Below, in pieces: positions 41,877 to 51,335 of a stretch of 64,000 nucleotides of DNA; the stretch's first letter is position 1; each line of letters starts with the position of its first letter. The stretch is taken from NCBI RefSeq assembly GCF_003858645.1, contig NZ_RQJP01000001.1, forward strand, positions 2,079,487 to 2,143,486. The letters run 5' to 3'. This DNA is from Larkinella knui (GTDB taxonomy: Bacteria > Bacteroidota > Bacteroidia > Cytophagales > Spirosomataceae). The notes below the pieces were generated by a model. The model ran no database searches and was not told where the DNA came from. It saw nothing but the letters and a program-made list of their open reading frames with translations. The position numbers and the translations under genes were made by a program.

Positions 41877-42905
41877 TTATCCAATTCTTTCCGCCGACCC
41901 ATAAATCCGCTCCACCACCTCCTGCAAAATAGCGCCCTGTTCCGCCGTACAGACGTTTGACGGTTTTCCCAGACAGGCATCCAGAAAAGCCGCCGTGTTC
42001 CTGAGCTGAATATCAACGTCTTCCAGGTACGGAAAGTGAACGTCGGCCAGTTCACCGCCAACTTCGGTATAGAGTGAAAACGGGAATAATTTCGCCCCGC
42101 CTTTGCTTCCAAATACCTCCAGATTCCGGTCGACATCGGTTTTTGTATTCAGCGCGAATGACGCCGACAGCATAATCGACGCCCGGTTCGGGAACGACAG
42201 ATACGCCATACAGGCATCTTCCACTTCAAACTTCTGCGGGTCCCAGGAGCCCATCAATCCTTTGCTGCCGGTTTTCCCGATGAAATCATAGGTATTTGCC
42301 AGAATGTGCGTTGGAACGGCATAGTCGAGGGCGCAAAGGGCCAGATCGAGCACGTGGACGCCCAAATCCATCAGAGCACCCCCGCCCTGCATCTTTTTAT
42401 TGGTAAAATACCCCCAGCCGGGAATGCCCCGGCGACGCAAAAAATGCGCTTTGATGTGATAGATCTCGCCCAGTTGTCCCTCAGACTTGCACCGCATCAT
42501 CAGCTCCCACTCGCTCGTTTGCCGCAGTTGCAGGTTATACGCCAGCACCACGCCTTTCCGGGCCGCCAGATCCGCCATTTCCCGGGCTTCGTGCGCGTGC
42601 AGGGCGGGCGGTTTTTCGCACAACACGTGACAGCCGTTTTCGAGCGCCTGCATCGTGTAGGGGTAATGCAGATTATTCGGTGTGCAATTGATCACCAGAT
42701 TCGGTTGGCATTGGCGGTACATTTCGGAAGCATCGTCAAAAGCGTGCGGAATACCGTGCTGGTCGGCCAGGGCGCGGGCTTTTGACTGATCCCGGCTGCA
42801 GACGGCCATGATTTCGACCAGATCAGACCGTTGTTTCAGGGCCGGAATGTGGTTTTTATCGGCAATGTTCCCCCCTCCGATGAGGGCGGCTTTAAATTTC
42901 GGCAT
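41877..42905 (-). CDS. Gfo/Idh/MocA-family oxidoreductase
   Basis: A 342-residue NAD(P)-dependent oxidoreductase. The N-terminal Rossmann fold has AALIGGGNIADKNHIPALK; the catalytic region has the family motif CEKPPALHAHEAREM (EKP with Lys) and NLQLRQTSEWELMMRCKSEG, with GGGALMDLGVHVLDLALCAL containing the conserved D-x-G-x-H. Substrates of this family are sugars, inositols or sugar-nucleotide derivatives; the actual one is not clear. The TIM-barrel isomerase two genes upstream on the same strand suggests sugar or polyol catabolism. It overlaps the FemAB-like gene by 14 bases. Confidence 0.9.
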   Translation of the reverse strand: MPKFKAALIGGGNIADKNHIPALKQRSDLVEIMAVCSRDQSKARALADQHGIPHAFDDASEMYRQCQPNLVINCTPNNLHYPYTMQALENGCHVLCEKPPALHAHEAREMADLAARKGVVLAYNLQLRQTSEWELMMRCKSEGQLGEIYHIKAHFLRRRGIPGWGYFTNKKMQGGGALMDLGVHVLDLALCALDYAVPTHILANTYDFIGKTGSKGLMGSWDPQKFEVEDACMAYLSFPNRASIMLSASFALNTKTDVDRNLEVFGSKGGAKLFPFSLYTEVGGELADVHFPYLEDVDIQLRNTAAFLDACLGKPSNVCTAEQGAILQEVVERIYGSAERIG

Positions 42906-44013
42906 AGCGTGTAGAAACCGGTATTTTCTCGTACCAGTGGTTTAAAAGTGAAGGCAGCTTCCCTCCTTCCTGCGGTTGAACTATTCGATCGGTTCGCAAT
43001 ACATACCAGCTTTTTATTGACGACAAAATGCGCTCGGGCATGCCGACCTGATCGGGGTGTTTGCTACTTAACACGACCAATGAATCATCCGAATCGAAGG
43101 CAATTAAAGAATATTTCTGTAAAAACCGGTAACAAACTGGCTGGGCCGGATCGAGCAGTAATCTCCGAAAACCGTATGTCAAATTGGCCCCGCAAAGCTG
43201 AGCGCCCCATTTCATTTTGAACTTCAAAACGCCACTTTCCAGGTAAGTTGGCGTTCCGCCCAAAAACACAGTGGAACAGGTCAACTGAAAAGCGCGTTGA
43301 ATTAAAAACCAGTATAAAGCCGCTATGGCGCCCTGCTTCACATACGCCGAATCATTGTTGAGCCATCCCAGGCGAAGAAAATGGTAGTTATCGCCCTCAA
43401 CCTGAGCCAACATCGCTGCGATGCAAATACCGCCGGAAAGGATTTTGACAAATTCGGCGTTCTGCCCGGTTACCAGAGCCGCGATTTCCTGCTGAGGCAT
43501 AATGTACGCTTCATCCCCGTGCCGACCTTGCATGGAGGGCCGATAATACCGGCAAAAAAACTCCGCTGTCCAGTCTGCATCCCTCGATATCTCGAACGTA
43601 TAATCGGCTTTCCGCGCCCGGCGAACATCTTCCCGGGCAGAATGAGGTAACCCCAAAGAGTACGCTTCCGGCGTAATCGGCAGCGAAATCACCGCATCAA
43701 TAAAATTAGGAACCCGCACGGTTTCATTCGCCAACTCGTCCGGAAGGTCGGCTTCGGACAACACGACCAACCCACGGCCCGGAATCAGCCGTCGGGCAAC
43801 GGCCCCACCGCCTTCGTAAAGATGGGCCTGGACCCGTATTCCTTCGTGCTCATTGAGGTAAAGCCGCTGGTAAGGATGACGGCCATTGGGACTGCCAACA
43901 ACAGCAAAACCGGCTCTTCCGGTTGAGTCAGTAAAGGTCCAGTAGGTATGCTTGAGACGAAATCGGCTGATTCGCTTTCTCAGGCCGGGAAACAGTCGTT
44001 TCGGGTTGCTCAT
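42892..44013 (-). CDS. GNAT-fold/FemAB-like acyltransferase
   Basis: A 373-residue soluble protein. The central segment (YSLGLPHSAREDVRRARKAD, FFCRYYRPSMQGRHGDEAYI, GGICIAAMLAQVEGDNYHFL, YWFLIQRAFQLTCSTVFLG) has the pattern of double-GNAT FemAB-like proteins that transfer an aminoacyl or acyl group to a polysaccharide or lipid. I cannot name the substrate. Translation is coupled by overlap with the downstream Gfo/Idh gene, and the sugar isomerase gene lies 51 bases upstream, so it belongs to the same cluster, perhaps modifying a cell-surface sugar. Confidence 0.6.
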   Translation of the reverse strand: MSNPKRLFPGLRKRISRFRLKHTYWTFTDSTGRAGFAVVGSPNGRHPYQRLYLNEHEGIRVQAHLYEGGGAVARRLIPGRGLVVLSEADLPDELANETVRVPNFIDAVISLPITPEAYSLGLPHSAREDVRRARKADYTFEISRDADWTAEFFCRYYRPSMQGRHGDEAYIMPQQEIAALVTGQNAEFVKILSGGICIAAMLAQVEGDNYHFLRLGWLNNDSAYVKQGAIAALYWFLIQRAFQLTCSTVFLGGTPTYLESGVLKFKMKWGAQLCGANLTYGFRRLLLDPAQPVCYRFLQKYSLIAFDSDDSLVVLSSKHPDQVGMPERILSSIKSWYVLRTDRIVQPQEGGKLPSLLNHWYEKIPVSTRYAEI

Positions 44014-44064
44014 AAAGCCAGGGGTGCCAATCTACCGGAAGTATTGAGAGGGCGGAAACCGGGG

Positions 44065-44982
44065 TCAGGAAAGCGCCAGAAACTGGCTCAAATAATTCCG
44101 GGCCGTTAAAATGGCCGTTTGAACGTCTTCGGAACTGCCTTCGTATGCCTTGTCTTCCACCTCGATGCAAACCGGGCCGCGGTACCGCACGTCGGTCAGC
44201 GCCGTGAAGAAATCCCGCCAGCGCACATCGCCCAAACCGGGAAGTTTGGGCGAATGGTATTCCAGCGGATTGGCCATAATTCCAACGCGGTTCAGCTTGT
44301 CGCGGTACAGTTTCACATCCTTGAGGTGAATGTGGTGCAGGCGCTCTTTGTAGTCGTAAATGGGCCGGACTTCGTCCATGATCTGAAAAATCAGGTGCGA
44401 CGGATCGTAATTCAATCCCAGAATCCGCGACGGGATGATTTCGAACATCCGGTCCCAGATGGCCGGTGTCGTCGCCAGATTTTTGCCCCCCGGCCATTCA
44501 TCATCGGTAAACCACATGGGGCAGTTTTCGATGCCGATTTTTACATTGTTTTCCTCGGCCACGTTCACAATGGCGGGCCAGTGTTCGGCAAACAGCTTCA
44601 GATTCTCCGTGATGGTAAGCGACGGATTTCGACCGATGAAGGTATTGACCACCGGCACATTCAGCCTGGCAGCCGCCCGGATTACTTTTTTGATGTGTTC
44701 GCGGTAATACTCCGCTTTTTCCGGATCGGGGTCGAGCGGATTGGGGTAATAGCCTAATCCCGAAATATACACGCCATATTTTTGCGTAAGGTGCTGAATG
44801 TGTTTGATATCCAGATTATCCACGTCGATATGCGACACCCCTGCATACCGCCGGGCGTCCGCATTACCGGTGGGCCAGCACATCACTTCGACGCACTTGA
44901 ACCGTTGTTCAGACGCAAATTTTAACACCTGTTCCAGCTCATACTCCGCCAGAATCGCACTAACAAATCCGAGATGCAGCAT
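44065..44982 (-). CDS. Sugar phosphate isomerase/epimerase (xylose-isomerase-like TIM barrel)
   Basis: A 305-residue TIM-barrel protein of the AP-endonuclease-2/xylose-isomerase-like family. Metal-ligand motifs are VKIGIENCPMWF (Glu), GLNYDPSHLIFQ (Asp, His), HHIHLKDVKLYRD (His, Asp) and PVCIEVEDKAYEG (Glu). It likely interconverts keto and aldo sugars or epimerises them. It is the first of three genes on this strand (isomerase, FemAB-like, Gfo/Idh), a common grouping in Bacteroidota sugar or inositol catabolism; deoC lies just upstream on the same strand. Confidence 0.88.
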   Translation of the reverse strand: MLHLGFVSAILAEYELEQVLKFASEQRFKCVEVMCWPTGNADARRYAGVSHIDVDNLDIKHIQHLTQKYGVYISGLGYYPNPLDPDPEKAEYYREHIKKVIRAAARLNVPVVNTFIGRNPSLTITENLKLFAEHWPAIVNVAEENNVKIGIENCPMWFTDDEWPGGKNLATTPAIWDRMFEIIPSRILGLNYDPSHLIFQIMDEVRPIYDYKERLHHIHLKDVKLYRDKLNRVGIMANPLEYHSPKLPGLGDVRWRDFFTALTDVRYRGPVCIEVEDKAYEGSSEDVQTAILTARNYLSQFLALS

Positions 44983-45017
44983 TGTACTTGGTTGAAAAGT
45001 TTACGGTTTTCCGTTTA

Positions 45018-45785
45018 TTAATACCCTTTTGATTCTTTGATCTCCGCGCTGCCGGCCTGCGGATCCACCCGGCCGAAACGCCGGTAGGCTTCTTCCAGAA
45101 TGGCGGCCGTGGCGCTGGCTCCCAAACGAGTCACCCCCAGTTCTTTGACTTTCAGCAAACCGTCGAGCGTTCGGACGCCACCGGCGGCTTTCACCTTGAC
45201 ACCCGGCCCCACGTGATCGAGCATCAGCTTCAGGTCGTGTTCCGTTGCCCCTTCGTACGAATACGTGCCGTCCGCGCCTTTCACAAACCCGTAGCCCGTC
45301 GAGGTTTTCACGTACTCCGCACCCACTTCCGTGCAGATTTCGCAAAGCCGGATTTTGAATGCATCGTCGGGCAGGAAATCATTTTCAAAAATGACTTTCA
45401 GAATGGCCCCGTGTTGGGCGCAGGTTGCTTTGATGGCCCGGATTTCCTGCGTCACGTAGTCCCACTCCCCACCCAGCACCTTCCCGATGTTCACCACCAT
45501 GTCGATTTCGACGGCCCCATCCCGGCAGGCCTGCTCGGTTTCGGCCATTTTAACCACCATCGCACTGTTGCCGTGCGGAAAACCGATGACGGTTCCGACC
45601 CGCACATCGGTTCCGGCCAGCAGCCCAACGGCCAGTTTGACGGCATACGGTTTGATGCAGACCGAAGCCACGTCGTAGTGTCGGGCCAGTTCACACCCTT
45701 CCCGCAATTCTTCGTCCGTCAACGTCGGGTGAAGCAGCGAATGATCGATCATTTTGGCAAGTTCGCGAATCAAATGGGCATCCAT
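45018..45785 (-). CDS. deoC: Deoxyribose-phosphate aldolase
   Basis: A 255-residue class I aldolase that cleaves 2-deoxyribose 5-phosphate into glyceraldehyde 3-phosphate and acetaldehyde, in deoxynucleoside salvage. Motifs: MIDHSLLHPTLTDEELREGC at the N terminus, VGTVIGFPHGNSAMVVKMAE, EIDMVVNIGKVLGG, EYVKTSTGYGF with the Schiff-base Lys, and VKAAGGVRTLDGLL. The start at 45785 is chosen since the in-frame extension upstream overlaps the divergent ribonuclease Z. It is transcribed towards the sugar isomerase gene, 35 bases away, and may share its transcript. Confidence 0.95.
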   Translation of the reverse strand: MDAHLIRELAKMIDHSLLHPTLTDEELREGCELARHYDVASVCIKPYAVKLAVGLLAGTDVRVGTVIGFPHGNSAMVVKMAETEQACRDGAVEIDMVVNIGKVLGGEWDYVTQEIRAIKATCAQHGAILKVIFENDFLPDDAFKIRLCEICTEVGAEYVKTSTGYGFVKGADGTYSYEGATEHDLKLMLDHVGPGVKVKAAGGVRTLDGLLKVKELGVTRLGASATAAILEEAYRRFGRVDPQAGSAEIKESKGY

Positions 45786-45842
45786 GAAAGAATTAGTTGC
45801 GTTTTGGAAACTGAATGGATTACCGGCAAGTTTACAAAAAAT

Positions 45843-46754
45843 ATGACATTCAACCTGACTATACTTGGCAGCGGTTCGGCAACGCCCGTGCTCGACCGCC
45901 ACACCACCGCCCAGGTGGTGACCCTTGAAGGCGATTATTTTCTGATCGACTGCGGAGAAGGTACGCAATACCGCCTGATTGAAAACCACCTGCGGCCCGG
46001 TCGGCTCAAATATATTTTTATCAGCCACCTCCACGGCGACCATTATTTCGGCCTGGTTCCGTTTCTGTCGAGTCTGAACCTGAGTGGACGAACCGACGAT
46101 CTGTGGCTGTTTGGCCCCCGCGGACTGTGGGAAATCATCACGGTGCAGTTTCGGTATTCAGACACCAAACTGAATTACCCCCTCCATTTTCAGGAAACGG
46201 ATCCGCACCAGCCCACGCTCCTTTTCGACCATCCGAACGTCACCGTAGAAACCATTCCGCTGCAACACCGCATCGACTGTACGGGATTTCTGTTTCGGGA
46301 GAAAATGCGGAAACGGAAGCTGATTGCCGACAAAATTCCCGCCGATTTACCGGTGTCTTTTTATCGGCATTTAAAGGATGGAAACGACATTCTGGATGAT
46401 CTGGGGCAGGTTTTGTACAGCGCCGAAGACTATACCCTGCCCGCGCCCCGGCCCCGCTCCTACGCGTTTTGTTCCGATACGCGGTATAATGAAGCGATGT
46501 TCGACCAGATTCGGGGAGTGGATTTGTTGTATCACGAAGCTTCGTTTCTGGACGATATGGAAGCGCTGAGCGAAAAATACTTCCATTCCACGGCCCGTCA
46601 GGCGGCTTTAACGGCTGTTCAGGCGGAAGTGGGTCGGTTGATGATCGGCCACTTTTCGTCGCGCTACAAAACCACCGACGAATTTCTGGTTCAGGCCCGG
46701 TCGGTTTTTCCGGAAACGTATTTGGCCATCGAAGGCGAAACGACGGAGATTTAG
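45843..46754 (+). CDS. rnz: Ribonuclease Z
   Basis: A 303-residue metallo-beta-lactamase-fold endonuclease that trims the 3' trailer of tRNA precursors lacking encoded CCA, which fits the three tRNAs in this window. Motifs: LTILGSGSATPVLDRHTTAQ at the N terminus, the zinc site HLHGDH (H62, H64, D66, H67), SYAFCSDTRYN, and ATHS-like HSTARQAALTAVQAEVG near the end with LMIGHFSSRYK. The ATG at 45843 gives the family N terminus; a 57-base spacer separates it from the divergent deoC. Confidence 0.95.
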   Translation: MTFNLTILGSGSATPVLDRHTTAQVVTLEGDYFLIDCGEGTQYRLIENHLRPGRLKYIFISHLHGDHYFGLVPFLSSLNLSGRTDDLWLFGPRGLWEIITVQFRYSDTKLNYPLHFQETDPHQPTLLFDHPNVTVETIPLQHRIDCTGFLFREKMRKRKLIADKIPADLPVSFYRHLKDGNDILDDLGQVLYSAEDYTLPAPRPRSYAFCSDTRYNEAMFDQIRGVDLLYHEASFLDDMEALSEKYFHSTARQAALTAVQAEVGRLMIGHFSSRYKTTDEFLVQARSVFPETYLAIEGETTEI

Positions 46755-46845
46755 AACAGAAACCAAGCGCCATAGCAAGGGCAATCCTTTACCCCGGAGC
46801 GGTAGCCTGTCAACAGCCACCAGCATGCAAGCCACCGCTTTTAAG

Positions 46846-46894
46846 CCCCGGCCGGGGCGTACTAAATCCGCTGATGAGTACGCCCCGGCCGGGG
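46846..46894. terminator. Bidirectional hairpin between converging rnz and M4 protease genes
   Basis: Arms 46846-46863 and 46877-46894 are exact 18-base reverse complements; each contains the self-complementary CCCCGGCCGGGG. No long T-run is present, so the terminator role is inferred from the converging genes. Confidence 0.6.
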
Positions 46895-46900
46895 TAAGCT

Positions 46901-49900
46901 TTACGGTTTCACAACCTTTCGAAACACCACGCCTTTCGGCGTCTGAACTTTCAAGACGTAGAAACCCGATGGCAACAGACTCGTATCCAGCGTGGTTTGA
47001 CTAGCCCGGTTTTTTACCGGCTGCTCAATGACCGTAGCGCCCGAAACCGTTGATAACGTCACCGTCTCCACATACTCACCCGCTGGCAGTTCGACCGTCA
47101 GCGATGCCCCAACCGGATTTGGATAAATTTTCAGCACATCGGCCCAGGTCGGTTCGATTGCGGTAACCGCCAGCACGTTGAACTTCCGCTCGACCGGCGT
47201 TGCGGCCGCAAACTCATTGTTGCCGGCCTGCGTTGCGCGCACCGTCACCACCCCCGGTTTGGTGGGCGTCAGGCGGTTTCCCGAAAGTGTCGCCGAACCC
47301 GACACGATCTCAAAACTCACCGCTAATTTAGACGAAGCCGTGGCCGACAGCGTAAACGAACCGTCATCGGCGTAACGATCCGGCAGCGCGTTGAACGTAA
47401 TGGTTTGCGCCGTTTTACCGGTTTCGGCCCGCGTTCCGGCGGCATACCAAACGGCCCATTTTGCGTTTTCGTAGAGCGGTTTCACATCGCCTTTCGCGGT
47501 CATTTTATCAGCCTGCAAATCGAGCCATGCTACCATTTCCTTATCACCGCCCGTACTTAACGTATTGAATATAAGCTTGTCATCAAGCCGGGAATAGGCC
47601 GGAAAACTCAAAGTCACATTGGTCAATACCGTGTTGAGTGTCCCCGTTTTCAGATCACCGATCCACACTTTATAGCTTTGGTCAACATCGTTATAATAAT
47701 CAAAAGCAATGATGTTCGGGGAGTTTCGGGAGAAACTCGGATTGCCGACGCTTTCGCCTTCTTCCAGATTTTTGAACAGCTTTAGAATGCTGCCATCGCC
47801 GAACGTTTTCTGATCATTATTCCAGACATCGATCAAGCCCACGTCCCAAAACTCAATATCGGCCCCATCGCCACTCTTTAGTTTGTTAAAAGCGTCGTAC
47901 ACTAAAATTTCGCCCGCAAAATCCCACTCGAATGAATCGGCATATTCCACTTCACCCGTCGAAATGCCTTCGGCAGAAGACGGATTGCTAAGGGGGAACT
48001 TCTTCCACTTTTTCAGGTCGTAGCTATACACCCAAATCGATTTATCCTTCTCTTTGGTTAAAGCCGCCAGCTTGGTGCCATCCCGCGAAATGGCCACATT
48101 GTCCCAGATAGGCTCATCAGAAATGATCACTTCCTGGACCGCGCCAGTCAGCGTTACCGCCCGAATCCGGCCATCCGTCGTTACGTAATAAGCCGCCTTT
48201 CCATCGTCGGTAATGCTGGGGCGGTGGGCCACTTCGGCCTTGATCCGGGCGGTCAGGTTGCCGGTGCTGACGGGAGCCGTATACAATTTCTGGTCGCCAA
48301 TGCTGTAGAGCAGAATCATGTCCTGACCGTTGTTGGCCGGCAAATCCTTCGGTTCGTCCGGCTGCGAAGTCGTTTCAACTATGCCGACGGTATCAAAAGC
48401 ATCCCTGGCCGCTTTCATTTCAGCACTATTCTCGCCGTACAGATCAACCGCCGAGCGGATCACGGCCAGACGCAAATCCAGAAACTTCGAGTTCAGGGTC
48501 AGGTAGGTGGTCAGGGTGCGGTAATACACCTGCTCGGCTTTCTCTTTTCCGATTTTCGTGGCAAACAGATAAAAGGCATGATTCGGAATACCGCTGTTGC
48601 GGTGTACTCCGCCATTGTCGTCTTTGGTAACAATAAATTCGCCCATTGTTTTGGGCTGGTAGCCCAGTGTCCCTTTTCCGTTCTGGTTCGGGTTCGACAG
48701 ACTGCGCATGGCTCCAGAGGTGTACTTGGTTTTCAAGACGATGTCTTCCCCGATCAACCAGTCGTCACGGTCGACCATGGCGCCAAAAATATCCGCCATC
48801 GACTCGTTGATCGCACCCGATTGTTCCTGATAAATCAGATTCGCCGAGTGATCGATCACGCCGTGGGTCATTTCATGACCGGCTACATCCAACCCGCCCG
48901 CCAGGGGTTTACAATACACATTGCCGTTGCCATAAACCATAAACTCTCCGGTCCAGAAGGCATTGTCCATCGCTTTGCCGTCTTCGAGCACATTGACAAT
49001 CGACACCATGGTTCCCCCTTTGCCATCTAATGAATTCCGCTTGTGCGTTTTTTCATAATAATCATAGGCCAATGCCGCGTTGGTGTGTGCCGAAATCGCG
49101 TTGGAATTCCAGTCCTTGTTATCTTTCGAAGTGATGTCATAAAAACGAAAAGTGCCATCGGTCTCCTGCTTATTTTTAGCATCGTACGTAACCAGGGCAC
49201 CCACCGGTTTTTTAATGGTCGATTTTTTGGCATCGTACATGGATCGTGTTGCATCCAGTAAATAGTAGTTCGTTCCCGACTGATACGTCTGGAAATTTCG
49301 CATTATGCCGTTCAAATCCTTGCCCGATGCTTTCACCGGCCCATCCACCCCGCAGGTATTGTTGTATTTATTCAGCACTGCCCCGGTTTGCGCATCGACG
49401 ATATACTGCCACCGTTCGAGCATATTGGGCCGAATCGTCAAAGTATACGCCAGCACCATTTTTTCACCCATCGGATACAGGCACAAAGCGCCTTCCGACG
49501 GTTTTAGGTTGAAGACATTCTGCCCGAAAGGCCGCACAATCGACTCGTTGCCAATATCCTCAAAAGCCCGATCCGTTGCATCTTTCAACGAAAGCCGGGG
49601 CTGGGTCGATGCGTTTTTGGCAACCCGGTAGTGGCCGTTGAGCAGCGTAACCGTTCCATTTGTGAGGTGAGCAACCAGTTCACTGCCATAAACCGGAACG
49701 CCCTGAACCGTTTGGGTCATCCGGATATGGGTTTGCCCCAACTGGTCGGTTTCAGTCCTGGTAATCTGAAATTGCTCCTCCGGTTTTTCAATCTTCAGCA
49801 GCGTCCTGATCTGGGTCATAAACGAAAATGCCGACGACCGGGCGCTCATTCTGGCCCCTTTGGTCGAAGAAACGGGCGACCGGTTTTCAATGAATACCGG

Positions 49901-50152
49901 CAGACTGGTCGCCGTGTCGTGCACAATCCGCAATTTCAGGGTCCGGGCGTCAAATTGAGCGGTATTGGCCCCGGCGGCCATGCGGAAATTGCTTTTTTGG
50001 GCCGCAACGGGCATTACGTCAGCCTTCAGTTTTTGTGCTAATCCGGGCGTTGGAGCCTGGCTTTTGAGCTTTCGTTCAAAGCCGGGTTGCGGAGACTGTG
50101 CCAGTGCGCCGACCGCACAGGCCAGAAAAAAGGTGGATAAAATTGATTTCAT
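46901..50152 (-). CDS. Secreted M4-family metalloprotease with T9SS sorting domain
   Basis: A 1083-residue exported thermolysin-like protease. After the signal peptide (ACAVGALAQ) comes an FTP/PepSY propeptide (about residues 60-225), then the M4 catalytic domain (about 270-600) with H426-E-M-T-H430 and the third zinc ligand E450 in NESMADIFG, exactly 20 residues after H430 as in thermolysin. A WD40-like/TolB propeller region follows (about 620-900), then a bacterial Ig-like domain (ITFNALPDRYADDGSFTL), and finally a type IX secretion sorting domain (LKIYPNPVGASLTVEL, LPSGFYVLKVQT, ending VVFRKVVKP). It should be exported through the Por/T9SS machinery and act outside the cell. Confidence 0.93.
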   Translation of the reverse strand: MKSILSTFFLACAVGALAQSPQPGFERKLKSQAPTPGLAQKLKADVMPVAAQKSNFRMAAGANTAQFDARTLKLRIVHDTATSLPVFIENRSPVSSTKGARMSARSSAFSFMTQIRTLLKIEKPEEQFQITRTETDQLGQTHIRMTQTVQGVPVYGSELVAHLTNGTVTLLNGHYRVAKNASTQPRLSLKDATDRAFEDIGNESIVRPFGQNVFNLKPSEGALCLYPMGEKMVLAYTLTIRPNMLERWQYIVDAQTGAVLNKYNNTCGVDGPVKASGKDLNGIMRNFQTYQSGTNYYLLDATRSMYDAKKSTIKKPVGALVTYDAKNKQETDGTFRFYDITSKDNKDWNSNAISAHTNAALAYDYYEKTHKRNSLDGKGGTMVSIVNVLEDGKAMDNAFWTGEFMVYGNGNVYCKPLAGGLDVAGHEMTHGVIDHSANLIYQEQSGAINESMADIFGAMVDRDDWLIGEDIVLKTKYTSGAMRSLSNPNQNGKGTLGYQPKTMGEFIVTKDDNGGVHRNSGIPNHAFYLFATKIGKEKAEQVYYRTLTTYLTLNSKFLDLRLAVIRSAVDLYGENSAEMKAARDAFDTVGIVETTSQPDEPKDLPANNGQDMILLYSIGDQKLYTAPVSTGNLTARIKAEVAHRPSITDDGKAAYYVTTDGRIRAVTLTGAVQEVIISDEPIWDNVAISRDGTKLAALTKEKDKSIWVYSYDLKKWKKFPLSNPSSAEGISTGEVEYADSFEWDFAGEILVYDAFNKLKSGDGADIEFWDVGLIDVWNNDQKTFGDGSILKLFKNLEEGESVGNPSFSRNSPNIIAFDYYNDVDQSYKVWIGDLKTGTLNTVLTNVTLSFPAYSRLDDKLIFNTLSTGGDKEMVAWLDLQADKMTAKGDVKPLYENAKWAVWYAAGTRAETGKTAQTITFNALPDRYADDGSFTLSATASSKLAVSFEIVSGSATLSGNRLTPTKPGVVTVRATQAGNNEFAAATPVERKFNVLAVTAIEPTWADVLKIYPNPVGASLTVELPAGEYVETVTLSTVSGATVIEQPVKNRASQTTLDTSLLPSGFYVLKVQTPKGVVFRKVVKP

Positions 50153-50180
50153 GGGTGTATTTGTTGTTGGTAAAATCCTG

Positions 50181-50630
50181 TCAATCAGCGCGTTTTGTTG
50201 CCGGAATCTGCGCCATAAACGACTTGTAAAATTTGACAAACCGGGCCGGTGGCGGTTGCCGCTGATTACCCCAGGTCACTTTGAATTCCTGCTGATTTTT
50301 TTTCCAGCTCACATACTGGTAGACATTGCCCGGCTGGTCAAACCGGGTGGTTTTGATTTGACACGTCTTTTCCAGTTCGTTGAAAAGCCGCCGGGTAACG
50401 GCGGCCGATTTTTTGCCCAGATGGGTAAAGAGAGAATCTGCGGTGGATTTGGCATATAAATTCCCGTTTTCCAGCAGATAATAGGCCGTCGATGCGCCGG
50501 TAAATCCTCCGCCTTTGCCAACACTAATCTGGCGATTCTGATACGTGAGCGGATAAGTGGACCTGGATTGCGCCATACACAGCCCACTGGCGGCCAGTAT
50601 GATCAATCCGATTCGTAACGTTTTGAGCAT
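50181..50630 (-). CDS. Exported hypothetical protein, 149 residues
   Basis: A protein with a signal peptide (LIILAASGLCMAQ) and a small soluble domain (GGFTGASTAYYLLENGNLYA, LGKKSAAVTRRLFNELEKTC, NVYQYVSWKKNQQEFKVTWG). It resembles small FAD-free inhibitor-like periplasmic proteins but I do not recognise a family. It is upstream of the M4 protease gene on the same strand, with 28 bases between stop and start, and so may be co-expressed; an inhibitor or pro-region role is possible by analogy only. A 7-of-8 promoter box (TACCTTCG, 50655-50662) lies 24 bases upstream. Confidence 0.7.
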   Translation of the reverse strand: MLKTLRIGLIILAASGLCMAQSRSTYPLTYQNRQISVGKGGGFTGASTAYYLLENGNLYAKSTADSLFTHLGKKSAAVTRRLFNELEKTCQIKTTRFDQPGNVYQYVSWKKNQQEFKVTWGNQRQPPPARFVKFYKSFMAQIPATKRAD

Positions 50631-50965
50631 GATGTGGTTTGTTCTGAACAGGGACGAAGGTAGGCGATGGAGCATCAGGCCTGCTACTATTCAATCCATG
50701 AGTCGTCAAAAATCGCGGCTGAACTGTATCCCATTGAGCAAACGGTATGGTGAGCATCGCGACCGGAGATTGTCTGCGGTTTGATCCGCCTACGGCCTGG
50801 GCACCGTTCTATTGGACTTGATTGGGGGCAAGTGGTCACAAAATCTTTTAAAAAGCAGGTTTGCAATAAACAACGTATATGATTTAGTGAATTGCCTTAG
50901 TTCTAAACCTATTTTTCTGATTTTTAGCATAAATTCATTTAAAAGCAGACAAAAATGAAACCTGA

Positions 50966-50996
50966 TTTTTACTTAAAAACCAATTTTAAGTAAAAA
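50966..50996. promoter_or_regulatory. 13-bp perfect inverted repeat in the gltB upstream region
   Basis: TTTTTACTTAAAA (50966-50978) and TTTTAAGTAAAAA (50984-50996) are exact reverse complements around a 5-base centre. It may be an operator for a dimeric regulator of glutamate synthase, or a bidirectional terminator because both sides have T-runs. Confidence 0.4.
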
Positions 50997-51327
50997 CTGC
51001 TTCAATTTTAAAGTTCTCATTAATTTCAGGAGATTATCGCTTCAAGCCGTTCCATTTCAAGGTTAACTATATTTTTAGTAGGGCTTTTTGAGAGGAAATT
51101 TGTTCAAATTGTTCATTTTAATTCCTTCAATTCAAGGCTATTTTTGCTAAATTTTATTCACTAACCAAGACAATTTTGTACCAAAATCATAAATTTGGCT
51201 ATGCAAACGAAATTTCGTGTTTTGGACTTTTCACAAAATATATTTTAACGTAACTTGCACTTCCAATGCAAAAACAGTAGTGTCTGCTACATATAGTTAG
51301 TTTTTCCTTTACTCGCTTGCAGACCTT

Positions 51328-51335
51328 TAGATTTG
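51328..51335 (+). promoter_or_regulatory. Bacteroidota -7 promoter box TAGATTTG for gltB
   Basis: An exact TAnnTTTG match 39 bases upstream of the gltB ATG. Confidence 0.5.

Noticed and set aside
45213-45842. In-frame N-terminal extension of ribonuclease Z
   Set aside because: It would overlap deoC on the other strand; the family N terminus begins at 45843.
45786-46043. In-frame N-terminal extension of deoC
   Set aside because: It would overlap the 5' part of ribonuclease Z; DeoC proteins start at the chosen Met.
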